Positions 38,457-52,579 are shown, counted from the first letter of the stretch. The stretch is 64,000 nt of DNA from Acridotheres tristis (GCA_037013685.1 CM072894.1:33793029-33857028), one strand, 5' to 3'. Made by a program: numbers and translations. The notes: generated by a model not told the origin, from the sequence alone.

Positions 38457-41400
38457 ACCCACAGTAATAATTATAGTGTGTATAATAATCATACATCTCT
38501 GCACATTAAGATATGCTTCTTCAGAAATATAAGACCCTCAGCAATTAGTCATTCCCATTACTTGAAATTAATTAACTAATTAATTACTTCCAATTAATAT
38601 TTTTGCACATATGTGGTAGCACTGCTGTTAGACTGGCACTTTCTTTCTCCAAAGTCATAGAGACTTATTCCTGCCTCCTTCTTTTGCCATCTCAACTTTC
38701 TTTCAATCCTGCAAGGTGTTGCTGAGAACTCTGGTTATGGGTCTGTAAAGGATTTTAAAAAATTATTACTTTGAGATGTCAGAGTGGAGAGTTAAGCACA
38801 TGGATCTGCTCATATATATTTTAAGAAATTTGCAGCTAGGATTCTGGTCAGTGTATTCTGTATTTAGAATGGTCAAGCCTGTCATTTTTAGTATTCCTTG
38901 GGAAATAATTACCTAAACTCCATTTATGAGTGTTATCATTATACTACAACTCATCTCTTTCTAAGAACTTCACAAAATTTTAATGTCTTTGAAGAGTACT
39001 AAAAATAATATGCATGGTCCAGACTAATTGCTTTTTTTTCCTGGCGATCAAAGCTAATGGAAGAGAAGGCAGGAATGTAAAGATATTTGAATCTCTTAAT
39101 GCCTTATCCATTCCCACTACTGCTCTTCACTCTGCTCTCTCCATCCAAATGAATTACATACGGTAATTTTGGGTGTTATAATAAACAGATAGGCATCATA
39201 ATAATGTATTTCAGTTAGGAAGAGGTACTTGAAAGAAATTGGTTTTGCAATACACATGATGTGAGACAATCAATAGTGCTTTAGTCTGACAAGCACTGTC
39301 AATATCCATTGTCACAGTTCAGAAAGTCATTAATGGATAGTTCTTCAAAAACCAATGCTTTCAACATGTTGGAAGTGTTCAGATACACTGTACCTGGCAG
39401 GAATTAATCATAGGTAAACCCCTGGGATTATGTACAAATGCAGAGTAAATTAAGAGTGAAATAAAAGTCATTGGAAGGAATTTGAGAACATGTTATAGGG
39501 AGTTACAAAGTCTTGCCAATAAAATATGGACTTTAGGACATATTAAAAATTTTTACACTCTGAATTATCCAGGCTTTGCTCAGAACATCACAACCAGGAA
39601 AAACATTCTGCTAGAAATACACTGTATAGGTGTAGAATTAAATTCACAGCAAGTAATCTCATAAGCATTTTTATCCTGGCCCTGAGGAGTTCAGAGCCTT
39701 GCCTACCTCTGTGAGTGGTGGCCATGCCAAAATCTTAGAGATAGGCTTTTGTAGCTTCACCCTGCAATCTGTTGGCCACTGCTTAATCCTGATGAAACTA
39801 TTGAAAATTTATCCTCAATCCAGGTCATTGAATGTTAAAAAGTAATTATTTATCTGTATATCCCAAAACTTTCTTTGATTTCTGTAGAACTGTCACTAGG
39901 AGGTATTGCATTCATTCTTGCCTTCCATGCTTCTGTTACTGATATGCCATTATTAAGGCTAGATTTGAATAAAGATTCAAATGATTGATATAAGACAGAA
40001 AAGGGACAGGTCAGTTTTTGATCAGTGCTTTTTTTTTTTCTTTTTTTTTCCCTGAGCATTTAACCTGTACTTATCCCTCTAATTCAGCCAATGTTATTAC
40101 AGTGCTATCCAACGACAAGGGCCAAAGATGAAGGGTTTTTTTAGTCCTAAAAATGTGTTTGTACTATTTTATTTTTGTACCCAATCTGAATGGCACTCCC
40201 CTATTGTGATTAGATGGTTTGACTTCATATATCTTGAGAATTGAGGAAAAGATCTTGCCATTATTTCATTTGCCCTTTCATACCTTTCCAACGGGTGGAA
40301 TAATGGAGGCCTAATAAAGCATCAAAAGTAATCAGAAATGCTTTTCTAGATATAAGAGTTCAACTTACTACCAGCCAAACATGAAAATCAGACAATCAGA
40401 TTACATTTTTGCTGGTGAAGTATCCTCGCATGCACTAGCCCTAGCAGAAAAAATGTATTATTCTGTTATACTTCAGTCCTTAGGAGTCTTATTTTTGCTT
40501 CTGTACGGAATTTTTTTCTCCTTTTTTATGTTGTTTGCTATTTTCCAGCTCTCTTTCATGTACGATACTTATGGCCAAATCTAGCACCTGAAATTTAAAA
40601 AGGAAAGCGTTAAAAAAATATTCATTGTGCTTTTTTGAGTTTTATACCTATTTATTATTTTTTTTAAATATTTGGTCTTTTTTGCATTTCCAAATATAAT
40701 AGCAAAGACATTTTAATGTGAGGATAACACAAGAAGAATTGTTTGGCAAGAGAAGGAATATTTCTAAGTGAGATCCCAACATGAATATTTTTGTGTAAGC
40801 TTGGTTTTGGAACATGCTATCTAAACCCTTAAATTTCTGTGAGGCTTGGAGTTTTTTTCTGGTGACTCACATGTATTTAATAGAATAAAATGATAAATTC
40901 ATCAACTGTTGTTTTGAGCTGTGTGCTATACAGCAAAATGTGGTACATACAAAGATATCCATGACAATAATTATTCCTACCTCTAGATGTAGTTTTAACA
41001 CCATAATTGCTGTTTCAGGTATAAAGCTTCCAGCTGGGTTAATTGTCTTTCTAAAGAGAGGGATGTTCACCCTGCTGTCCTACCCTTCACAGGGTGACCA
41101 CATGTGCTTCACTTGGAAGACCTTAACCAGTCTGATGTAGATTCAAAATGGGCAAAAAACACTTCAGAGCCCCCAGAGTGGGAAAAGTGGCAGGCAAATT
41201 ATTGACTTAAAGTATATTTTCACTCTTGCATCATTTACATCACTTAGAGAAGCTTCAGGATAAAGCCAACCTAGTTGTGAATTGCAATGGACAGAGTGAC
41301 ACTGAGCAACAAAAGAGACCCCAAACTAAATGCAATTCACTTCACTGTTTCAAAGTACCACTAAGATGCAGAATTAGAAACATCCATTTGTTGTTCTTTT

Positions 41401-42267
41401 TATAGCACAGCCAAGTGACTTGGAATTTTAGCTTGTCCCTGCCAAGGATTGCTCAATTTCGAACAAAAAGTCCTCTACTATAATGTTAAAAAAGCACCAA
41501 CCATCAATTGAATGCTAATCTTTATGTTCTATGATACATCACTCCAGGAATGCTACCATTAAAAAATGTGAATTTTAGTTTTCATAAGTGATGGATTATT
41601 GTACCAAGCCATGTATTTTCCAGTAAAGTGTCCTTTTATTTGTCCTGTGTGATTACTAGTTTGTGGAAGTATGTGTGGGGTCATTTTAGTGCTGTGGGAA
41701 AATGGAACACTCTTCTGTTAAAATCAGTAGTGAAATCAGAAGCAAACTATGCTCTGATCATTGTAGGCATGTGTTTAAATATTGCTTTCCTTAATTGGCT
41801 ATGTTCTATTTACTAAAAATGAACAATTTGGCAAGTTTTTCTCCCTTGACAACAGCAAAGCGTAAACCATTTTATAAGTTTGGCTGTTAAAATCTGATTT
41901 GTAATGTAAACCACAATATTCCAGGGTTGTTGCTGTTGCTTAACCAGTTATTTTAGCTCGCCATTGTTTTATAATTGTGCACCTTTACATATTCTGGTTC
42001 TGTTTAAAACTAATGCAAAACGCCTAGATTAAAAAAAATAAAATAAAAAGGACTGATAATAATGATTATACTTATATTTTTGCTCTCTCTCTTTGCTTGG
42101 ATCCTCTGTCTGAAGATTGCTGCATTATAGGGGAGGTTCAGACCAGATGGGGAGAGAAGGGAGCATGTCTGTAACTGCAAATAAGTTCTCTCTTTAGAAA
42201 TTCTGTCAAAGGGACAACGGAGCAGGTTCCTACCAATTCACCTTGAGGACAATATTGTATTTTGGTG

Positions 42268-42295
42268 GATTGATTGATTGATTGATTGATTGATT
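42268..42295. repeat. (GATT)7 microsatellite
   Basis: Seven GATT units in a row. The complement is read as repeated Ser-Ile-Asn-Gln in a spurious minus-strand frame. Confidence 0.92.
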
Positions 42296-43330
42296 GACTG
42301 ATGAATTTCCAAGAGAAGATGGAAGGCTTTTCTTTCCATAGAAAGAGGCCATTCCTCTCTGAGCTGGAGGCCTTTGCCATGGGAAGCTGCACCACTCTGG
42401 CTGCCCCATTAAACTGCTCAGAAATGGGCACAGTGACAGAGTTCAGGACACTGAACCAGAGTTATTGAAGGGTGGCAAGTCTCAGGCGATTTGTTAAAAA
42501 TCTTTAAAAACCTGCTTGTTCAGGAAAAACTCTAGGAAAGCTCTCCCCATGGCATCTCTGCTGTTTCTGGAGCATGCTGAACTTCTCCTCCTTACTAGCA
42601 TTGCCTATTTTGATAACCATCACTGTGCCCTGTAAGCACCTCAGCAGAGAAAAAGTTAAATTTATGCCTTTGAAACATCCCCCAGGGAATTTTCTGCAGC
42701 TGGATTCTGTGTCTTTTTGACACAGAGCAGGAATAAATTGCTCTCAAATTGTTTCTCAGTTTGGTAAACGCTTAAATATAATAAAATATAATCATTAGTA
42801 CAGGAATACTTTTCTTTCCATAAATTAATGCATCTTGCACACATTTCGTGGCACACAGCCATGTTTTCTATAACTGCATTAAATATATATATATATAACT
42901 CTTAATCCATCTTGGCAAGAGAATCCAGTCCCTCACTGGTGGTGTGACCATCCATCCTTTCTCATTGCAAGGAGTGCACAGCTAATAGTGCGTAGCACAC
43001 TCAGAGCCCAGAGCTGGAGCTGAAAAATCACCCATGTGAAACTTGTGGGATTCGTGAACACTTCATGAGCAAACTGGTCTCCATCCAAATACTTATGGGC
43101 AATAAATAACAGAGCTCTGCGCGTAACCGGCAGAGTGAACTCATCGTGTTTATTCACAAAAGTATTCATCAGATGGTTTGGAGTGTCCAACCAGCCACGC
43201 TGCTGACCTACAGCATGACTGGGGTCTCACCAGGGTGCTTATGGCCACTCTTTTCTCAGGATGCTTCAGAAACCTACTGTTAATTTAGAAATGTCATTTC
43301 ACTAAAAATTTCTCTTTTGATTTCCTTCAG

Positions 43331-43453
43331 TTTTCAGGCTGAACTACAGTGCCTCTGACACAAATGACAGAAACCGAGTTAAAAGCAGATTAAAGAAGTT
43401 CATCTCCCGAAGACCCTCCTTGAAAACATTGCAAGAAAAGGGACTTATTAAAG
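43331..43453 (+). CDS. ARHGAP15: ARHGAP15 coding exon: basic segment before the RhoGAP domain
   Basis: A 123-base exon with phase 1 boundaries. The first TT completes an Ile codon from the previous exon, 40 full codons follow, and a final G begins the next. Acceptor tttccttcag; donor gtgtgt is weaker than the gtgag or gtaag consensus. The protein starts FRLNYSASDTND and continues RVKSRLKKFISRRPSLKTL, then QEKGLIK. This polybasic block with RRPSLKTLQEKGLIK is strongly conserved among ARHGAP9, 12, 15 and 27 and precedes their RhoGAP domain. The Ser/Asp-rich first part differs most from the mammalian proteins. The basic patch may help bind acidic membrane lipids or the catalytic domain; this is inference. 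The frame flows into 52481 with no stop. Confidence 0.95.
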
Positions 43454-46400
43454 GTGTGTTCAGTCTTCTACTTTTCTTTTTGGTGTAAAAATTAAAAAAT
43501 CACAAGTGAATATTTGACTCAATACATTGGATAAACACTTCTTAAATATGGTTTTACTGCTGTGTCTCATAACACACTGCTGAACTATAAAGAAAAAAGA
43601 ATCAATGAATGGTTCATCTACCTCTGTGGTATCTGACTGCTCCTCCAGTTTTTCTGCTTTGGTGTGCAAGTGGTAGAAGCCCCTCCATTTGACACCATGA
43701 ACAATGCAAATCAAGGTGCTGCACAACTCCATTTCTTCTTAAGAAAAAAATATCGATATAGTTTTGGTTTAGATCCCAAAATAGGGCCCTCAGATGCTGC
43801 ACTGACTCAATTGTTGAAAGACTTTCTGCTGTCTTCTCTCATTATTTTTCTAACTCACCAACAGAATCCATTTTTAACAATTTGAAATACATGTCAGTAA
43901 ATAAGAAATGCTTTGAATCTGTGGGGGCTTTTTCCTATTCCAATTTCTTGCTAAGCTGGTCAGCCATCACTTTCACATACTCTTAAAAAATTGTTTCTTT
44001 GATAAAACATGTTTGTTAGTTTATCCAAGAAGTGTTTCACTGAGAAGCTGGTAGTTAATTTGAAGGCAGTAGCATTCTGACCACTAACATCCAAGTAAAG
44101 CTGTGTTTTTAAATATTGTCTGGAATAATGCTTGAAAAATTTACTCACTCCCAAATTATTATGTGTGAAACCCACAACTGCACATGCAAATTGACTAGAA
44201 AGAGGCACTTTGCCAGCCGCCCCTGTCAATCTCTGCAGTGTGAGTTTTCCAGTGGTGTGTCAAAAATGGCAAGGGGTGTTGCTGGTGTGTATTAAACTTG
44301 TCTGTCCTGAGCCAAGAGATTGACCCCAGCCAGCACAAGCTAAAGCAGCTACAAGAGTTCAACACCAGCTGGGCCCATGTCTGCAGAGAAGAAGATTTGA
44401 TGAATTAAGTTCTTATGTTTTAGGTACGTGCAGAGATGCTCAGTGCAGTGTTGTTTACTGTAAGGAAATCTTAATTATATGAAACCATGATGTGCCTCAG
44501 TTATGGGGTTCTGCTTCCAGCTGACACACAAACTTTGAAAAAATGTCATTTATGTGTCAAAATGTGTGTGTGAGGTGTGCACATCAAACTTTCAGGATCT
44601 ATCCTTACACATTTGTAGTAACTAATTTCAATACTTTGGAGGGTTTTGCCTTTTTGAAGTACTATGTGAGCTGAGGGTGGGATTTGAATGTGTCATGTTA
44701 GTTTGTTTCAGTTATTACAGCAATAGAGGAGTAATTTATAGTCTTTTAATTTCTGGATTTAAGGGCTGGGGTTTTTTAGTTTAATAAAGTGTGGCTGATG
44801 AATCTCCTGCAGTGTCACATAGGGATCAGATGTGATCCCTACTAACAAATCCAGATTCATTAGCATAACTCAAATCCACCCTCTAATATATCTCTCTAGG
44901 AAAGCCAGATGAATTTGGGTTTTACTAGAGTTTCATTAAGCTTTTGATTCATAAACACAACTTGGTTCTGCCTGGGATATTTTTCCATGGGTAACAGAGG
45001 TGCTGTTGATTTGTGGCCCAGTAACTCAGAATCTGTACCTAGCACAGTTTTACTACAAAACTGATGTTTTCATGAAGAAAACATGTTAGTTATCTACCAT
45101 GAAGTTTCATTAGGATTAGGTTTTGGCCATGCAAATGAGGCAGGATTCGTTAGCAGGGCTTAATTCCAATCTACAGTAAGTCTATGTGAAATGCTCGTTT
45201 GATAAGGTTCCTTCATTGTCTCCACCACAGTTTATCCCTATAATCTGTTAAAATGTTATGAAAATGTGGCTGTGGTGCTTATGCAGAGACCACTTTTAAA
45301 TGTTAATTTTTAGTCTTGCATTAGAATATTTTTAAATCACAAAATGCAACAACCCAAATTACCAATGAAAAGCTTGCCAAATTTTTTGTTATAAGATGCA
45401 TCTATTTATTTTTCTAAAGGTGACTTAAATGGTTGCAGAAACCCCTCAGAACTATTTGTTTGCTCGTTTCTTAAGGGAAAAAAATGTTAACCAATTTTTA
45501 CAAGAAAAAATTCCTTCGGCTCTGAGAACATGCCTACAAACTTTTATTCCATAGGGAAATACTTCTGTCAGAATTGTAAATCCCTTAAAATAGGGGCTCG
45601 TAATAAAAGTGTGTATAAAGCCTTGCAGGACATCTTGGTACCAAATTCCTGACAAAGAGCTGTTCTGTGTGCTGGTGAAGAATTGATATAAATATCTGTG
45701 AAGCGTGTGGTGTTAATTACTCCAATGCAGTGGCACTGTAGGTGCTGCATTGAAAAAAGTGAAAACCTTCACTTTTCATCAAGTGCTATTCACATTTGCC
45801 AGGGGCACTATAAAGCTCTCAAATCTATATTGATTTTTTACATTGTATGTCACACTGGAACCAAAACTCCAATAAATTTAACACGTAAATTATAGTCATG
45901 AGTAAATACATTTTAAGGTGGTAAGTTCACTTAAACACAGTCCTGTGCTCTGTCAGTCGCTGATGCATGCACACTTGGCCAGGAGACTCGACACATTTCT
46001 CCACATTAACCAAATTTGGGAATACAGGCTTCAAAATTAAATAGCAGTTTGATCTCCTGGGGTACTTTGTTCCGCCAACACTGTTATCAGGAAATCTAGA
46101 AATTATGTGATTGTCATTTAACTCTTACCCAAACTTTGCTTGTGTACAGTGTAGCAGATATCCATGTAGAAAGTAAAGTAGGGAGTTAAATGAAATAGTA
46201 AGGAGGATAACACTCAGACCAGGGAATGCAGAAGACTGATGGTTGAATGTTAGCTACATGGTGATCTGAAAATGAAGATGCACCGACACTTAACACGACA
46301 AAAAGTTATTTTTGTCATCATTGTCCCATTTGCTTTCGAGTCCTGTGCATAAAAGAAGCCAGAATGGGAACAGCACATTGGCTCCATTCATTGCAATGGG

Positions 46401-49400
46401 CTGGTGACTGGGGCTCTTCATGCTCCAGCGAGAGCTCTAATGAAGATCATCTGTCCTTGTTCCATCTCACTCATGCTTACACAAAATATCCTAGGTCTCA
46501 AAGCCTTTTGAAGCATTTCTGAGATGAAGTGCAACAATGGGACACTGTGGAATATGTTTGTGTCTCTAAGCACACTTGTGTTCTTAGATGTACATGTGCA
46601 CACAACCTAGAAATAGTAAATAAGAGGAATGTCCCATGCCTGCCATTTGAGCAGTGTTATTTTGAGAATAACTGTTCAAATTTATACTCTAGGGCAGAGG
46701 TTCTTGGTTCTTCGGGATTGAAATATTCTCAGAATTTACAGAATCTGCACTAATATGCTAGAAAAATAATATATAAATCTTCTCTTTTAAAACAACTTTA
46801 TAGTCTATAATTGAACTTTGATCTTTATGTTTGAGCTTTGTCATGATTTAGTATTACCCAGAATGAATTGCCAACCTTCAGCTTGATGTTGGCCTCCTAA
46901 CATCGTGATTTCTGAGATTTTCTAGACCAACAAAGGAAAAGAAACTTCTGTGAAACTGTGATTTTAGAGCAATGATGATTGTGTTGGTAATACACTATCA
47001 CAAAATACACTCTCAGCAAACGGTAAAAAAACATGAGCAACAACCTCACAAAAATGACACTGTGGGAAATGAGGAAAATGAAGCTATGCAGCTGGCAAGA
47101 AATTTATTTAGTTTTCTTTTTTTTTTTAGGGTGGATCTTTCTTTCCCAAAAGCTAGACACCGAAGGAACTCCATTGAATATATTTCATAAGCTAAGGCAA
47201 AAACCAAAACAGCATAAAATTTGGAATGGTTACAACTGTTTCAAGATGAAAATAAAAGCCTCTCAATTGCTAGTGAAAGGAACTAGCTGTGATTTGGCTT
47301 GATAGCCTATAGAACAGGGCTCAGCATATGTTGGTGGTTGTGCAGATCACAGCACAGAGATCACCAACCATTTCATTTCCAGGCAAGGGAAAATGTCTTT
47401 ATTGTATCATATGTTTCACTGGACCTTGGAGCAGTTCAGTGAAATGAGCAGAATGTTCACGAGAAATCCAAAAGAGCAGATTAAGGCCCACCTTTGGTGT
47501 GTTCCGTAATCTTGATGGTTATGAAGGAATTTTGCAAGTGTTCAGGTGCACATCAGAGCTTAGGGAAAGTTAGGAAATGTTTCCTTTGACTTGCAGGGAC
47601 AATGGGTCACAAGAGTATTTCTTTCTTTGATATGGACATTTGGAAGCACTTTTCCTAAACCTTGTGGAAGGCCAGACACTGAATAAAGTGATATTTTCCT
47701 TTGACATGATGCTAAGAAATGATTCAGAGAATTTTGAAATGTCTCATTCTGGGAGAAGTGTTTTGAGTAGTACAGCAGACATCCTCTCTTTGAATTCAAA
47801 CAAGCTCGTGTCCCATAATTTCTTAAGAGAGATCTGTGTCTGTGATACTATTTTCCCTTTTTCTGAGAGAGTGAAACAAATCTGGCAGCTCATATGCCAC
47901 TTAATAGTAACTGTTCACAAACGTAATTTTTTTTTTTAATTGATGACCACCACAGATCAACGATATATAGTAAATCTCCACATTAAAAGGACTGGCAAGA
48001 TTCCCAGCTTGCATAAATCAGGGGAGCTCCATTGACAACCTCGCCGACTTCAGTCAGCTGAGGACCTGCCCCACTTATTGTAAAAGTGTCGTGGCAATGT
48101 TTGGAGCCCCAGTCTGGAATCAGCATCACTTTAATGTCTGACTTAATGTGTCTGACTACAGATAGAGCAGCAAGAAGAAGTCACCTTTAAGAATATGGCT
48201 CCAAATGCATCACTTCCCTCTGCAAAAGTTCACAGGTCTGGTGCCTACTGTTCTATCTCTCCTCGCACATTCATCTCTGATTTTCTCTTTTCATTCTCCT
48301 TCCCTCCTTTCCTTCCCAACATTCAAACAGATACAAAGAAAACAGACAATTTGGATGTTGATACAAAGCTCTGTTAGTCCAGTAGTTCAAATCCAGACAT
48401 TGCACAGTTAATTCTGTTCCTGAAAGGCACAGGATTACATAGATATAATTCTCATTTCTAAAAACTTGGGCACTGTACCATTATACCATCTCCTCTAATG
48501 CCAGAATTTAGGCTTCTTCCTGAGACATGGGAGTATTGGACATGCCCTTCCCTACTTTTTTAATAAAAAACACTGAAATATGAGTTCCTTCTAACTGTGG
48601 CCACATCTCATCCATGTACACCCAAAACAGTTAAACAATGACATTCTCAGTGAGGATGTGGCTTTAGTGATTTTGTTTTAATTGTTTCTTTTCCAGAAGA
48701 ATTGTCTCCCATAGTCAAGATTTCTGCAGCCCAGGATTAGTAGCTTTGCTGCAGCCTGTGAGAGCTACTAAAAAAAAATTTAAAAAATAAAAAAAAAAGG
48801 TATTCCTGTCAAGCTCAGGAAAAACTTGAACCTCCCCAGAACGAGCAATTCATTGCAGCCATAATCATCATTTTATATTATACAACTTGTGAACGTCCAT
48901 GCCCTTCTCTTCTGGTGTCTGGTTTTATATCCCTGAACAAAGCTGTCACATACCCCACCATCTCCAGCAGAATTTTTAACGTGCAGATAGCAGGGATGTG
49001 TAATGTAAACCATACCACCAAACATATTATGAATATATTGCTCTTCTTAAAAATGCTTGTTGGTTTTTCATACTACAGTATTGACTAACTGTCGGTGTTT
49101 GATGTATGGTTTACCAGCCTGATGTAGACTTATGGTTAGAGCTTAACTTGTTAGTTCTGCTTTTGCAGCCAATTCAGAATAACTACAGATGCCCCAAGAT
49201 ATTAAAATTGACTGCTCAAATGGACTCAGTGTGGGAGTTTCATTGGTTTTAAATTGATAACAGCTGAAAGAGTGAATGATTAAAGCTGTATATGGGCATA
49301 GTATGCAGCTCCTTTGTACAAGCCCTTGTGAACAGAATCCACTGCATGGGAATTGCCTTTGTTCTAATAAAAGATATTTCTGAACAATTGTTAGTTTAAA

Positions 49401-52400
49401 TTTTTAAATGATGAAACAAGAACATTTCAGGAGCCTATAGAGGAAATAATTCCTGAGAAACTGGAATAACTCTGAGAAGATAAAGTGGATTTCTATTCAG
49501 AGGGGAGCATTTAAAGTTAAGTAGCATTCCATAAGGTGGTAATTGTGTCTATTTCCCAGGCATTTGAGTTAAATAAGCTGGATAGGAAACATAAACTGTC
49601 ATAACAGGAGGTTAGGAGTGTTGTGTACATCTCTTTTTTTCACGTCATAAAAGATGAAGTTTTGGAGGACCTTATCATAAATAAATCAAACAAAGGGGTT
49701 TTTGCTTCCCTTATCCCTTTGGGAGCAGTTCTTTTATTTTTTTGAAAAGAATGTTCTGGAGAGCTTTCCCTTAAACCAGTTTTAAGAAACATATATATCT
49801 ATACTTATAAAATAATAAAAATAATATTTTAATTTTATTTACATAAAATATAGCCTAAAAAAGTGAGCAATTCACCATTCCTTGCTTTATGAAATACTAC
49901 ACAAACAAATCTTAGTTGAGTTTTCCTCAATTATCCCTCTGACCTCCACAAGTGTAAATGTGGCAGTATAACTGCTGCCATTCCCATGTTTATGAACAGA
50001 AATAGATCCAGCAAAAAAATAAATTGATTAGAGAGCATCATGGAATTTGTGGTCCAGGAGTACTCAGAATTGATAGTATTTGGATGAGTCATGGCATCAT
50101 GTACTTGTAAATACTCATGAACTTCTAAAAGGGGAAAAAAAACCCTCCAAAACAGTTGTGTGCTGTTGTTTTACCATAGTTTATGTTGATGCCCAGGAAG
50201 TATTAATGCTGTTTTGCTGCCCTTCCATCCAAGATAAAAATCCTTTGTGCCTATATCCTAAAGAAGAGGTGTTTTGAAGCTTAACTGTGGGGTACAAAAT
50301 GTGATTGTATCCATACAGTGAAAGGTATAAAAAAAAATGAGGTTAAATGTTTTACTGAAAATATAGAATCTGAACCAAGAAATGAAGTAATGGACTAGGT
50401 GAGAAGTTTAAAACTGTTTTCAGCCTGTTAAAAATTTCCTCCCAGGAATACCAAATATTCTGTGTTCATATTGGAGATTGAAAGAGTAACTGTGAAATAA
50501 TCCTAGAAGTTGATTATGAAGTGGTTATAACACAGAAGAGAAACTGATGAACAGCCACACATTCATTTCATTTCAGTTCTTCATGTGTTGCCATCTAAAC
50601 ACAGTGCAGTTCTTTGCCTGTTTTGCTTCTGAAATTGTTTACAAGTGTCGTTGTCCACCAAATAAGACACATTTTTTTAACTTCTTTTTTAACATAATTT
50701 ACATTGCAGACCATTCCATATTATGCAAAGAATTTGACAGGTCTTTGCTAAAATTTTAAAAAACAATTAAGATGTCAAAAGAGGAAGCGCTAGTACATTT
50801 TAATCATAAATCTCTGTATGTATAATTACCACTGAAGGCAGCTATAAATGTTTTATGAAGAAAATGTAACCAGACTGTGCTTTGTCAGAAACATAACCCC
50901 AAAACATGTAACAGACTGTTCGCTAATGCTTAACGCCACACATGCACACAACCTTCCTGAGAGCAGCTCTGTGAACCCAGTCCTCCATCCCTTCTGCAGC
51001 CAAAACTCCGACTAACTTCAATTCAGGCTCTGATGTACTCTCCCAGAATGCAGATCACACGCCTTGGGAGGTGCTGGAATAAACTGCCCTGATGCATCTC
51101 GACAAGTCCAGAGCAGCCTCTGCCCCTCATCTTGTTCCCATCTCCGTGTTCCCTGCTCTGGGGTATCAGGAAGGAGAAACAATCAAGTCACTCTTGAAAT
51201 CTTAGCTGAGCATGAAATAGTGGTGATTAAGGACAATGGAGCTCCTTGCAGCACAGAAAAAAAAAAATTAAAAAAAAAATTTAGGCTTTTGCTTGTTAGT
51301 GAGGAAAAGTTGGTTTTGGAGCAAAAAGTGCTCCAGTTGGTTATGATGGAGTATGGTGGCACTGATTATGGACGAAACATCCAATTCCATGGGAGCTGCT
51401 GCTGGGTTTGCTATGCAAAGTCCATCCAGACTGGTGCTATCACCTTTCAGCTATCTATAAAATAATTTTCAAAGTCTCCACACCAATTTACAAACCGTAG
51501 TGGGCTGTTGAAATGCTATATGGAGACTGTCTCTTCGGATAAATGATGACAGCACACTCCTATTGTTTCAGCATTTTACTGGCTCTTATTGAGTAGTTCC
51601 TCTCATCTGTTTGATTCATTCTGATTTTAGCTGACAACGTCCCTGTTACTGATTGCTCTTTTCATAATCTCTCAAACACACAGAGTGGAAATGAGGTGGA
51701 AGAAGCTAATTAGTAATCTGACGAGTTGAACCTGCTAATACAAATATGTTTCAAGACCAACAGTCAAAGCTGATCAAAACTTTGAAATCATAAAAACTAA
51801 AAGGTGGCATTACCTAGTTAAAGGATTGCTCGTGAAGGAAGTTAAGAGTAATCCCGAGCTAAACATGGTGAAAGATGAAATCTTCATCAAAAGACATCTA
51901 GTACCTTCTATTTTTCTGAGCAGGCAATTTGATGAGTTAAAAAAAAAAAAAAGATTTTGTAAAGTTGAGATGAAATTGTACTAAGTCCTAATGATGCAAA
52001 GTAATGAAGTCCTTGCACTCATACAGTGCTCCATGAAAGAGTGAAGCTTCCAAATGTGTGAAAGGGACAGGTCACCCAACCAGATGAGTTTCTAGGTTGG
52101 ACCAAGTGCATCATGTAGGAATTTGTATTCAGTGACTTAGGGAGCCGTAGCTCTGGAACTGCCTGCACATTTTCTATGGCAGGTCCAAGCAAACTCTGGA
52201 GACCTCCAAGCCTTAGAAAGGTCAAAATTAAGGTGCAAGTGTCAATTGAAACTTGAATCCAGAGGGAAGCATCAAGCACTATGAGCAGCAGATGTGGAGG
52301 GATTTGGTTCTGGGGCAAAAGCTAATGATCACTAGGACTCAAAAAGGATTTGGTTCCAACTTTGCCTATGCATCTTCAATATCTGAGTTTTAAATTAATA

Positions 52401-52480
52401 GGCAAGCTGAGAAGAGAGAAAAATCCCACTAATAATAATAATATGCCTTAAAGTATTTTCCTCTTATTTTCCAAATGTAG
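43454..52480 (+). other. ARHGAP15: ARHGAP15 intron, 9.0 kb, phase 1
   Basis: Donor gtgtgt, acceptor ccaaatgtag. It contains a 71-nt two-stem hairpin at 44794-44864, several short A/T runs (near 47930, 48770, 51260 and 51940) and no recognisable CR1 copy. Frames such as 51064-51465 (133 codons) have no family features. The remainder shows nothing I can name. Confidence 0.88.
44794..44864. repeat. 71-nt hairpin with two stems
   Basis: Outer stem: GCTGATGAATCT (44794-44805) with AGATTCATTAGC (44853-44864), 12 bp with one G-T wobble. Inner stem: TAGGGATCA (44820-44828) with TGATCCCTA (44833-44841), 9 bp perfect, 4-nt loop. They are separated by an internal loop of 14 and 11 nt. The size resembles a microRNA precursor, but the large internal loop argues against one. 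Confidence 0.65.
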
Positions 52481-52579
52481 ATCAAATTTTTGGCTCCCAT
52501 TTGCACGTGGTTTGTGGGCATGAGAAATCTACGGTCCCTAAGTTTGTAAGACTCTGCATAGAAGCTGTTGAAAGAAGAG
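52481..52579 (+). CDS. ARHGAP15: ARHGAP15 coding exon: start of the RhoGAP domain
   Basis: A 99-base exon with phase 1 boundaries. The leading AT completes an Asp codon from the previous exon, 32 codons follow, and a final G starts the next residue. Acceptor ccaaatgtag, donor gtgagt. It encodes QIFGSHLHVVC then GHEKSTVPKFVRLCIEAVERR, the opening of a RhoGAP domain. The FG.HL box and the VPxFV...CIxxVExR first helix are both visible. In the family the next residues are a GLDVDGIYRVSG-type loop carrying the catalytic arginine finger; that exon is not in the window. The Lys in VPKF replaces the Trp I recall in human ARHGAP15 and resembles other family members. No stop or frameshift is present. 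Confidence 0.94.

Larger units (their letters stand above)
22160..43330 (+). other. ARHGAP15: ARHGAP15 intron, 21.2 kb, phase 1
   Basis: Donor gtaagg, acceptor tttccttcag. Contents recognised are a poly-T and GTTTT repeat at 23175-23248, a hairpin cluster at 24562-25186, adjacent hairpins at 27341-27381, and a CR1 3' end at 27475-27640. Further on are a 24-bp near-palindrome at 32354-32377, TA runs near 32575 and 42885, nested CR1 copies at 36560-37650, a CAAA-rich run at 38386-38456 and a GATT microsatellite at 42268-42295. Between these lies AT-rich sequence in which I see no exon, RNA gene or known repeat. A 168-codon frame at 25167-25673 has no recognisable domain. Confidence 0.88.

Noticed and set aside
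51064..51465. 133-codon plus-strand open frame
   Set aside because: Contains a poly-Lys stretch from an A-rich run and no recognisable domain; no splice sites linking it in phase to the ARHGAP15 exons.
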